IMG/VR virus record: IMGVR_UViG_3300044641_009505
Span: 1-35,658 of that record
Length of the DNA stretch: 35,658 nt
From: a virus
Strand: one strand, 5' to 3'
Position numbers and translations under genes: made by a program. The notes beneath the pieces were generated by a model. The model was not told where the DNA came from. It did no database searches and saw only the letters and a program-made list of their open reading frames with translations. Position 1 is the first letter of the stretch. Each line of letters opens with the position of its first letter. This document shows, piece after piece, positions 14,854 to 20,596 of this stretch.

Positions 14854-15440
14854 GCGGCACCGTCCTGAGTCGTCCCATACTGGTCTGACGAGGAGTGTAA
14901 ATCGGTCAGAGTGACAATGTCATCGTCCTCCGGGTCGTTGGGATCGTAGCCCTTGAGTTCGATGCACAGAGAGCGTTGGTCCTCTTTCAGACTCTCCCGC
15001 TTCGACATGCGTCGCGCCGGCGCTCTGTCAGACTGTGGCCCCCACATGACCTGAGTGCCCCACTCCTCGATGAGCCAGAAGTTGTGCCCTTCGTCGTACG
15101 ACTTGAGAGTGAACCGGCAGCGGTACCGATTGGCGAAGGCGACGATGATCGGCCGGGGAGTGCTCCACGCCGTGTCGAACTTGAGTTCCGCGCGATCTCC
15201 GTCGACGGTCAGGGATGAGTCGTAGGCATCCCACTTCGTGCCCCAGTTCTCCCGACTCCACGTGCTCCAGTTGCACCGGAAGTCTCGTTCGTCGTCGGCT
15301 CCGAGATCTCCCCGATACATGTGTGGCGGACAGGGGACGAGCTCCTCGAAGGTGAATGCCCCATCCCGAAAGCAGTCCTCTCGGACACGTTCCGCCAATT
15401 CTCGGGGGAACGTGATCGTATTGGTGACGTGGTTGGGCAT
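14850..15440 (-). CDS. YubB/Api92-like ferredoxin-fold protein (DUF1281-like)
   Basis: 196 residues from ATG at 15440, which overlaps the upstream stop as TGATG. The start MPNHVTNTITF, then WGTKWDAYD near residue 68, then FDTAWSTPRPIIVAFANRY, match the Api92/YubB family known from phages and plasmids. The fold is ferredoxin-like and the role is uncertain; members occur near anti-restriction genes. The C-terminal 50 residues are acidic and probably disordered. Confidence 0.78.
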   Translation of the reverse strand: MPNHVTNTITFPRELAERVREDCFRDGAFTFEELVPCPPHMYRGDLGADDERDFRCNWSTWSRENWGTKWDAYDSSLTVDGDRAELKFDTAWSTPRPIIVAFANRYRCRFTLKSYDEGHNFWLIEEWGTQVMWGPQSDRAPARRMSKRESLKEDQRSLCIELKGYDPNDPEDDDIVTLTDLHSSSDQYGTTQDGAA

Positions 15441-15853
15441 CAGTCGACGGGCTCGATGGCGACCGGAATCCACAGGACGGGGTCGGCGTTGTCGGCCTGG
15501 ACCCGCTCACACATGGCATCGATCGAGCCAGAAGGCGCAGCCAAAGAGTGACGGATGATCCGGGCCGCGACGTCGCAGACGTTCGGAAAGTCCTCGCTCA
15601 CCAGAGCTGGGGAGATCAAGGACATCTCTTCGAACGTCAGCGCGGCGATTTTCGCCAGGCGCAGCCATTCTTCGGGGGAGTAGCCCGCCGTTGCCACTCG
15701 GTTGCCACTTGTGTGCGGATTCGGCGGCGTTTCGGGCCCACTTGCGCCGTCGGGGCCCTCTGGTGTAGCCTCTGCTCCCAGAGAAGTGCCGGATGTGTCG
15801 CCCGTTTGGTGCCGAGCGGTCGTCGGTTCAATCCCGACCTGTGGCTCTCGCAT
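15440..15853 (-). CDS. Hypothetical protein whose 5' end overlaps the attP core
   Basis: Up to 137 residues. If it starts at the ATG at 15853, with AGGGGG about ten bases before it and only 15 nt after the integrase stop, residues 2-20 are encoded by the tRNA-like att core read on the opposite strand. A GTG at 15697 would give 85 residues without that part, but it has no ribosome-binding site. The credible folded part is the C-terminal half (SPEEWLRLAKIAALTFEEM onwards). Integration would replace the sequence upstream of the core, removing the 15853 start. Confidence 0.55.
   Translation of the reverse strand: MREPQVGIEPTTARHQTGDTSGTSLGAEATPEGPDGASGPETPPNPHTSGNRVATAGYSPEEWLRLAKIAALTFEEMSLISPALVSEDFPNVCDVAARIIRHSLAAPSGSIDAMCERVQADNADPVLWIPVAIEPVD
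15686..15711 (+). repeat. Candidate integrase arm-type site, left of the core
   Basis: This 26-bp sequence matches 15905-15930 in the same orientation at 21 of 26 positions; the first ten bases, CGCCGTTGCC, are identical. A shorter unit, GTTGCCACT, occurs twice inside it (15690-15698 and 15701-15709). Its position flanking the tRNA-like core is what is expected for tyrosine-integrase arm sites. Confidence 0.55.
15798..15846 (+). other. attP core: tRNA 3'-end-like sequence
   Basis: On the plus strand GTCGG-TTCAATC-CCGAC (15822-15838) forms a perfect tRNA T arm, followed by seven bases CTGTGGC as the 3' acceptor strand and a discriminator-like T at 15846. No matching 5' acceptor strand or D arm is found upstream, so this is a tRNA 3' portion, not a gene. 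Tyrosine integrases often use tRNA 3' ends, and the integrase gene is next to it. The tRNA identity is unclear; the left limit of the core is estimated. Confidence 0.75.
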
Positions 15854-15868
15854 AACTCGTTGCCCCCT

Positions 15869-17128
15869 CTATAGATGTGAGTCAGCGGCGCGCCCTTCCC
15901 GGGGCGCCGTTGCCGTTCCGTCGCCACTCGACCCCACTGTCGGGGCGCGCTCAGGCAGCCCCACCGTCGCCAGCACGTGCGCGAGGTCGCCCTCCCGCTC
16001 GTGCAGATAGCTCGCCCGCAGCGTCCGGATGTCCCGGTCGCCGAGGAACCGCCCCACCGCATCGATATCACCGGTCGCCTCGAGGATGCTCTTCCCCCGC
16101 ATCCGGCGGAGCCCGTGCAGCGCGCGGAAGGGCTTCCGGGGGACGCCCGCCCGGGCACACGCGCCGTGCAGGGCCTGCTGCGCGCCCTGGTACGTCCACG
16201 CCTTGTGCACCGTGCGCGCCTGGGCACCCGGGAAGAGCAGAGGGCCCGTGTAGCCCTCGCGCCGGTGCCAGACGCGAATGATCCGCAGCACCAGCACGGC
16301 ATCGCGCGGCAACGGCTGGGACCTTGTCACGCCCAGCTTGTCGGTCGCCGACGGCCAGGTGATCCGCCGGCGCCCCGGCGTGAGATCGACGTCCGCCCAG
16401 GTCAGCTCCCGCGCCGCGTTGTTGCGGGGCGCCAGCATCCCGATGAGGGCGAACAGGCACCACGCGCGCCACTGGTCGTGCCGCCGGTTGTCGAGCGCCG
16501 ACAGGATCGCCGCCCACTCCGCCGGCGAGTACTCCGCCACGGTCTGGGCCCGGTCGTCCTTGCCTCGGCGCACCGTGTAGTCGAGCAGGGGATTATCGGC
16601 GAGGATCCGCCGCTGCTTCGCCTGGGCCCACACGCTCTTCACGAGCTGCACGTGATGCGCGATCTGGTTGCGCGCCATCGGCGTGCCGTGCCGGCCACCG
16701 GTGGCCAGCAGCGCGACCCGCCACTCGTCGAGGAGCGCCTGCGAGACCCGATCGGCGCGCAGCTGCGGATCCACGAAGAGCACGAACTTCCGCCAGCGCG
16801 AGACCGCCAGGCGCGCCGTCTTCGGGCGCCAGCTCCCCGCGCGCGCCTTCACGTAGAGCTCCCACAGCGCCCCGACCGTCGGTGGGGTCACCGGCGCCTC
16901 GAGCGCCCCCGACAGCCGGGCGTGCACGCCCCGGGCATACGCCTTCGCCTGCGCTTCCCGCTCCCGCTTGAGGCCCCAGAACGTCTTGGTCACCCGCCGG
17001 GCGGGCCGACCCTCGCGCCACTCCACGCGGGCGACCGGCTCTCCGCTCACCGTCGTCGCGAAGACGTGCACGGTGTGCGGGCGATGGCCCAGCGTGGCGA
17101 TGCGCTCCCTCCGCGTCCGGACTTTCAT
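15869..17128 (-). CDS. int: Tyrosine integrase
   Basis: Site-specific recombinase for integration and excision, 419 residues. An N-terminal arm-binding/AP2-like part (about 1-75) is followed by a core-binding SAM-like domain (about 83-185) and the catalytic domain. Catalytic residues are visible: Arg235 in APRNNAARELTW, His338 and Arg341 in LHGLRR, and the nucleophile Tyr374 in RASYLHE. The start overlaps the stop of the excisionase-like gene as TGATG, and the attP core lies 23 bases beyond the stop. One arm-site candidate falls inside the 3' end of this gene. Confidence 0.95.
   Translation of the reverse strand: MKVRTRRERIATLGHRPHTVHVFATTVSGEPVARVEWREGRPARRVTKTFWGLKREREAQAKAYARGVHARLSGALEAPVTPPTVGALWELYVKARAGSWRPKTARLAVSRWRKFVLFVDPQLRADRVSQALLDEWRVALLATGGRHGTPMARNQIAHHVQLVKSVWAQAKQRRILADNPLLDYTVRRGKDDRAQTVAEYSPAEWAAILSALDNRRHDQWRAWCLFALIGMLAPRNNAARELTWADVDLTPGRRRITWPSATDKLGVTRSQPLPRDAVLVLRIIRVWHRREGYTGPLLFPGAQARTVHKAWTYQGAQQALHGACARAGVPRKPFRALHGLRRMRGKSILEATGDIDAVGRFLGDRDIRTLRASYLHEREGDLAHVLATVGLPERAPTVGSSGDGTATAPREGRAADSHL
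15905..15930 (+). repeat. Candidate integrase arm-type site, right of the core
   Basis: Partner of 15686-15711 (21 of 26 identical, same orientation). It lies within the 3' end of the integrase gene, about 60 bases right of the core, so the two copies straddle attP as P and P' arms would. Confidence 0.55.
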
Positions 17129-17484
17129 CAGGCGGCGCCCTCCTGGGCGGCGTGCTCGATCACCGACAGGTGCTGCCGGCGGGGCACGATCGCGGCCAGC
17201 AGGAAGAACTTCCGGCCGTCCGTGCGCACCGAGTCCCCGCCCTCGTAGAGCCGGGCGTGCCGACGCACCTTCTCACGGGTCCAGCCGCTGCGCAGCATCG
17301 CCTCCTCCTCGGTGAGGAAGGTGATCGCGTCGGCCGCGACCCGCGCGACCTCGTCGGCGCAGCGCACGAGCACCTCGGGCACCGTGCTCCGCGGATCGCG
17401 CCGGCGCACCACGCCGGCGTCCTCGCGCCACGACGCGACGACCGTCGCCAGGGCGGACTGGGTGGGGAGCACGGGGGTCGGCAT
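17128..17484 (-). CDS. HTH protein, excisionase candidate
   Basis: 118 residues from ATG at 17484, overlapping the upstream stop as TGATG. The C-terminal half has a winged HTH of the excisionase/MerR-like type: FLTEEEAMLRSGWTREKVRR, HARLYEGGDSVRTDGRKFF as turn and wing. The gene is directly upstream of int and translationally coupled to it, which is the usual place for a recombination directionality factor. It is longer than most Xis proteins, so another regulatory role is possible. Confidence 0.6.
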   Translation of the reverse strand: MPTPVLPTQSALATVVASWREDAGVVRRRDPRSTVPEVLVRCADEVARVAADAITFLTEEEAMLRSGWTREKVRRHARLYEGGDSVRTDGRKFFLLAAIVPRRQHLSVIEHAAQEGAA

Positions 17485-18221
17485 CAGTCGCGGGGATCGA
17501 CGTTGGAGGACGCGACCGGCTTCTTGGGCTGCTTCACCAGTCGCAGGGCACGCCGAGCGTTCTCTCCGGTTTCCGACGTGAGCGTCACGGACTTTCCGCC
17601 CGATGAGAGCGTGACGGACTCGATCGACTCTCCCTTCTTCGGAGCGAGGTCCGCGACCGCGCGAAGAGCCACCTCCGTAGTCAACTGAGACGTCAGAGCG
17701 CTCATGTCGCGAACGAACGCTTGCTCCTCCACGGAAGCGGTCTTCGGCGGTCGGGGCTCCTCGGTAGACGGGAAAAGATCCGACTGTGCCCGCTCGCCCT
17801 TGTGGTACTTCGCCGCCCATCGATCGAGGTTGACCAGGGCGTCGAGCACGTAGTCCGGGAGGATCGGCGACGCGCTGTCCCCGCTCCGCGCCTCGGCAAC
17901 GTGGGGCGTGTTGATGACCATGGGCGCGGACGATACCGACGTCGACAGGAGCGCCGTCACGACGCACCCGCCGAGCTCGCTATCAGTGCGCGAGACGCCC
18001 CGGATCTCGAGCCGCGTCGGATCCTTGTCCAACCCGAGCGCCTCGGTCGTGACGCCGAGGCACGCGAGCACCCACGGGACGAAAGCGCGCATCGCCGCGA
18101 GGAACTCCGGCGCCGGCTCTTCGCTCGAGGTCAGCTCGTGCGTCTCGTTGCGCTTCGCGTTCGGCCGGTCAGCCCAGCAGAGCGTGACCTGCGATCCGTC
18201 CCACTTGATCTTAGAGTACAT
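17484..18221 (-). CDS. Conserved early phage protein of unknown function
   Basis: 245 residues from ATG at 18221. The N-terminal 150 residues begin with a strand pair (KIKWDGSQVTLCWA), then helix EPAPEFLAAMRAFVPWVLACLG, then CVVTALLSTSVSSAPMVINTP. This looks like a family I recall from phage early regions, without known function. Residues about 150-245 are a Lys/Ser/Thr/Glu-rich tail. It precedes the excisionase-like gene, with a 1-nt overlap. Confidence 0.7.
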   Translation of the reverse strand: MYSKIKWDGSQVTLCWADRPNAKRNETHELTSSEEPAPEFLAAMRAFVPWVLACLGVTTEALGLDKDPTRLEIRGVSRTDSELGGCVVTALLSTSVSSAPMVINTPHVAEARSGDSASPILPDYVLDALVNLDRWAAKYHKGERAQSDLFPSTEEPRPPKTASVEEQAFVRDMSALTSQLTTEVALRAVADLAPKKGESIESVTLSSGGKSVTLTSETGENARRALRLVKQPKKPVASSNVDPRD

Positions 18222-18222
18222 C

Positions 18223-18405
18223 TTAGATCTGTGAGAGAGCCGAATCTCCCCACCACAGCTCTCGCGCGATGCCGTTAGCATCCTTGTACCGGATGAAGTA
18301 CTGATCCTCTCCGGCAGCAAACTCCGCTCGGCCAATCACCTTGCCGCTCTCGCCGCTGCAGTCGATGAGGACTGTATCCAGCACTTCGAAACGGAACTTG
18401 TGCAT
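18223..18405 (-). CDS. Small SH3/KOW-like protein
   Basis: 60 residues from ATG at 18405, with GGAG five bases before it. The pattern FRFEVLDTVLID, SGKVIGRAEF, QYFIRYKD, GIARELWWGDSAL is that of a small five-stranded SH3-like barrel found in many phage early regions. It may bind nucleic acid or protein. The gene ends one base before the next ATG. Confidence 0.7.
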   Translation of the reverse strand: MHKFRFEVLDTVLIDCSGESGKVIGRAEFAAGEDQYFIRYKDANGIARELWWGDSALSQI

Positions 18406-18439
18406 CAGGACTCCTGAATGGTGTAGATAGGCGACTGGC

Positions 18440-18745
18440 TCATCCGGCCGCCTGCAGCACCGCGCTCGGGTCGGCTCCCACCTCATAGGCGAACGGAAGC
18501 ATCGGCAGTCCCTCGGTCGCGCGATACGCGTCGATGGCCTGATGGGCGAGGTCGAGCATTCGCGCCCGGACCTCGAGGATCGGCTCCCCGTTCAGCCGCC
18601 GGACGGGCCCGGTGAGGGTCGCGGTCAGCCCCGACGGGTCACGCACGATCGCGTGCGCCTTGAGCGCCCCGTCGTCGCACGCGATCAGCTGGAATACCTC
18701 CTGCGTCGTGGCGCGGTCGGTCGGCGCCAGCACGGTGGCGATCAT
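18440..18745 (-). CDS. Hypothetical early protein
   Basis: 101 residues from ATG at 18745 (ATGA overlap with the upstream gene). Alternating strands in the first half (VFQLIACDDGALKAHAIVRD, LTATLTGPVRRL) are followed by the helix EVRARMLDLAHQAIDAYRAT. No family recognised. Confidence 0.62.
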   Translation of the reverse strand: MIATVLAPTDRATTQEVFQLIACDDGALKAHAIVRDPSGLTATLTGPVRRLNGEPILEVRARMLDLAHQAIDAYRATEGLPMLPFAYEVGADPSAVLQAAG

Positions 18746-19071
18746 GCGACGGCCCACCGGTTGGCGGCGATCTGCGTCGCCTGGTCGCGCGCCTGCTCCC
18801 GCGCGAGGCGATCGATCGTCGCGCACCAGGCGCTGCACCCGAGCGCCTTGATCCGCGCCGGCGAGCAGCCGCAGGACAGCGCCTCGCGGAGGCGGTTCTC
18901 CATGGCCCGGAACGGGCGCCGCTCGCCACTGCGCGCCTTCTTGTAGCTGCTGGTGGGCGAGGTCCGGCCGTCCAGGACGGCGCGGAAGAAGTCCTGCCAG
19001 AGCAGGCGAATCATTCGGCTGGCGTTGTCGATGCGCGACACGCCGCCCACGAGCGTCAGGGTAGGTCTCAC
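18742..19071 (-). CDS. Hypothetical early protein with Cys cluster
   Basis: 109 residues from GTG at 19071, preceded by a GGGGGGAG ribosome-binding site five bases away, which decides this start. It contains an aromatic helix (MIRLLWQDFFRAVLDG) and a Cys cluster (SCGCSPARIKALGCSAWC) that could bind a metal. No known family. It follows the ribbon-helix-helix gene after a 117-nt gap and is likely cotranscribed with it. Confidence 0.62.
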   Translation of the reverse strand: MRPTLTLVGGVSRIDNASRMIRLLWQDFFRAVLDGRTSPTSSYKKARSGERRPFRAMENRLREALSCGCSPARIKALGCSAWCATIDRLAREQARDQATQIAANRWAVA

Positions 19072-19188
19072 CGAGTCTCCCCCCGACGGTCGTCGGGATC
19101 GGCGTACCACATCGTGCCAGCGTCGGAACCGAATGCCCCGACCGCGGGGCCGCGCGAGTGGTCCGCGCGGCGTATCAGGGTCGTGCGA
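19072..19188. other. 117-nt intergenic gap in the early operon
   Basis: No gene of normal size fits. A 14-codon minus-strand frame (19068-19112, starting MWYADPDD) ends on the GTGA start of the next gene, but it is too short to call. No clear promoter or terminator is seen. Confidence 0.5.
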
Positions 19189-19386
19189 CTACGCCACCTG
19201 CGACACTTCCACGGACGTCTCCAAGGGCGCCCAGCGTCGGGCCTGCTTCTCGATCACGCCGGCCAGGAGCGCGCTCACGGTGGTGTCGCGCGCCTCGGCG
19301 ACCCTCACCGCGCGCGCGTGCGCCTCGGGCAGCAGGGCGATCGAGACCGACACGCGTCTCTTGTCAGGCTTGGCGACTCGGGGCAT
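19189..19386 (-). CDS. Ribbon-helix-helix regulator
   Basis: 65 residues. The order is that of a CopG/Arc-type ribbon-helix-helix: strand KRRVSVSIALL, helix PEAHARAVRVAEARD, turn, helix TVSALLAGVIEKQARRW. These proteins dimerise and insert a two-stranded ribbon into the major groove. It is the first gene of the leftward operon and is divergent from an HTH gene, so it is a candidate early repressor, possibly acting on the palindrome at 19428-19439 (inference). No ribosome-binding site is visible. Confidence 0.8.
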   Translation of the reverse strand: MPRVAKPDKRRVSVSIALLPEAHARAVRVAEARDTTVSALLAGVIEKQARRWAPLETSVEVSQVA

Positions 19387-19427
19387 TGTTGGGCGTCGGT
19401 GGATGAAAGGATACGCATATATCCCGC

Positions 19428-19439
19428 ATTCGCCCGAAT
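19428..19439. promoter_or_regulatory. Palindromic operator candidate
   Basis: ATTCG-CC-CGAAT is a perfect inverted repeat. It touches the -10 hexamer and covers the expected start point of the leftward promoter, where a bound repressor would block transcription. Either divergent regulator could bind it. Confidence 0.55.
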
Positions 19440-19466
19440 CGTACCCGAGAATGCCTGAGTCGTCAA
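19438..19466 (-). promoter_or_regulatory. Leftward sigma70-like promoter
   Basis: On the minus strand TTGACG (19466-19461) and TACGAT (19443-19438) are separated by exactly 17 bases. Each hexamer matches the consensus at four or five of six positions. The start point would be near 19431, giving a 45-nt leader before the ribbon-helix-helix gene. It would drive the long leftward operon. Confidence 0.6.
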
Positions 19467-19978
19467 GTCCCGATGAAAACCCGGAGGTGGAGCTGGTCCG
19501 AGCAATCGTCTCTCAGGCCACTGAAAGGGACGGATTGGCGGTTGTCTCCCGCTCCATCGGCCTGGGGTCTCAGAGAGTCGCTGACTTCCGCGATCGCCGG
19601 GTCGACCGCCCTCGGGGGGAAGCGTGGGTGAAGGTGCGGGACTGGGCCTTTGCCCGACGCGCGGCGTTGCCGGGACCCTCCGGTCGGGTGGTGTCGGAGC
19701 CCGATCCCGAGCCCTACGGAGGGGTCCCGACGATCCCGCAGCGCGACTGGCTGCCGGCGGTGCGGACGCTGCAGCAGCAGCTCGGCAGCGTCTCCGCGCA
19801 GATCGACCAGCTGCGGCGGATCGCGGACGCGCTCAGTCGGTCTCTGGCTCTTGAGGAGGAGCCAGTGCTGGTGCCCCCGCATCTGGCATCAGACCCCGCA
19901 GTGGCTGCGGCACTCGGCGTCGCTCCGGCGCCGCCGCAATCAGCGCCACGCCGTCGGCAGGGGTCCGGGCGCGGATGA
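19451..19978 (+). CDS. HTH regulator on the plus strand, repressor candidate
   Basis: 175 residues from ATG at 19451; an in-frame ATG at 19403 would add 16 residues. An HTH lies at about residues 14-60: VELVRAIVSQATERDGLAVV, then SRSIGLGSQRVADFRDRR, like the sequence-specific HTH of phage and host regulators. Residues about 100-140 include a coiled-coil-like segment (LQQQLGSVSAQIDQLRRIAD), suited to oligomerisation. It is divergent from the ribbon-helix-helix gene, with the leftward promoter lying over its start. A repressor or anti-repressor role is inferred. Its 3' end overlaps the convergent gene by 146 nt. Confidence 0.7.
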   Translation: MPESSSPDENPEVELVRAIVSQATERDGLAVVSRSIGLGSQRVADFRDRRVDRPRGEAWVKVRDWAFARRAALPGPSGRVVSEPDPEPYGGVPTIPQRDWLPAVRTLQQQLGSVSAQIDQLRRIADALSRSLALEEEPVLVPPHLASDPAVAAALGVAPAPPQSAPRRRQGSGRG

Positions 19979-20168
19979 TGCCGTTCCGCGCCAGCTCCTT
20001 GAGCATGTGCTCCATCGGCGGGCCGCGGAACAGCACGCGGGGCCTGCCCTCCACGAGCCGCACGACCGCCAGCTCGCGCTGGGGCACGACCACGATCACA
20101 TCCCCCCGCAGGGCGCGCGCGGGGTGGAGGATGGGCGAGAGGACGTCGAGCGCGATGACGGTGGGCAC
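19833..20168 (-). CDS. Hypothetical protein, convergent with the HTH gene
   Basis: 111 residues from GTG at 20168; an in-frame TGA lies just upstream, so it cannot be longer. The first 75 residues have a strand-rich pattern (VIVVVPQRELAVVRLVEG, then PRVLFRGPPMEHMLKELAR and GVALIAAAP) like a small alpha/beta domain. The last 35 residues are Pro/Ala-rich and overlap the opposite-strand HTH gene. The start has no visible ribosome-binding site, so confidence is moderate. Confidence 0.5.
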   Translation of the reverse strand: MPTVIALDVLSPILHPARALRGDVIVVVPQRELAVVRLVEGRPRVLFRGPPMEHMLKELARNGIIRARTPADGVALIAAAPERRRVPQPLRGLMPDAGAPALAPPQEPETD

Positions 20169-20279
20169 AGCATCGAGTCAGGGGACGCCCTCCTCGTGCA
20201 GCGGCGGAGCAGGGCAGGAGACCCATCGTCGGGATCATCGCAGTTCTCGGCACCACCATTCACGCACTTGAGGCAACCC

Positions 20280-20564
20280 ATGAGTCGCGTCGTCGGCACC
20301 ATGCAGCAGGAGGCCAGCGGTCTGACGGTGACCGTCTACGAAGGGTGGAGCTGGCCCGTCTTCTTCGTGGGACCCATCTGGCACCTGGTGAAGGGCCTCT
20401 GGGGGATCGGCCTCCTGTGGCTCGTCATTGCCGTGGCCACGGTGGGAGCGGGCTGGATCTTGGGCCTCGCCATCATGCCGGCGATCGCCAACAAGCAGTA
20501 CCGCGAGCACCTCGGCGCGAACGGCTACCGCATGGTCACGCCGACCGGGGCATCGCGCACCTGA
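20280..20564 (+). CDS. DUF2628-like membrane protein
   Basis: 94 residues from ATG at 20280, with GAGG six bases before it. The segment WSWPVFFVGPIWHLVKGLW, two adjacent membrane helices (about 40-70), and the ending ANKQYREHLGANGY match the DUF2628 family of small bacterial inner-membrane proteins. It is one of only two plus-strand genes and is unrelated to the replication and late modules, so it may be a lysogenic conversion gene expressed from the prophage (inference). Confidence 0.78.
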   Translation: MSRVVGTMQQEASGLTVTVYEGWSWPVFFVGPIWHLVKGLWGIGLLWLVIAVATVGAGWILGLAIMPAIANKQYREHLGANGYRMVTPTGASRT

Positions 20565-20572
20565 CCGCCGAA

Positions 20573-20596
20573 GCTCGGCGCCGTCAGACGCCGAGC
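20573..20596. terminator. Bidirectional hairpin between convergent genes
   Basis: GCTCGGCG (20573-20580) and CGCCGAGC (20589-20596) form a perfect 8-bp stem with an 8-base loop. It sits exactly where the plus-strand membrane gene and the long minus-strand late operon meet, and it overlaps the last codons of the fibre gene. No T tract is present on either side. Confidence 0.6.

Noticed and set aside
15740-15846. Complete tRNA gene
   Set aside because: Only the T arm and 3' acceptor strand are present. No 5' strand pairs with CTGTGGC and no D arm is seen, and the anticodon stem is poor. It is better explained as an att core.
19068-19112. 14-codon frame (MWYADPDD...) coupled to the next GTG
   Set aside because: Too short, no ribosome-binding site, and a neighbouring start with a strong site explains translation.
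19386-19423. Plus-strand promoter for the HTH gene
   Set aside because: TATATC at 19418-19423 looks like a -10, but no -35 lies at a usable distance (TTGTTG is 26 bases away).
20096-20302. Minus-strand Cys-containing frame in the divergent gap
   Set aside because: It overlaps two better-supported genes and turns into low-complexity Ser/Arg/Pro sequence.
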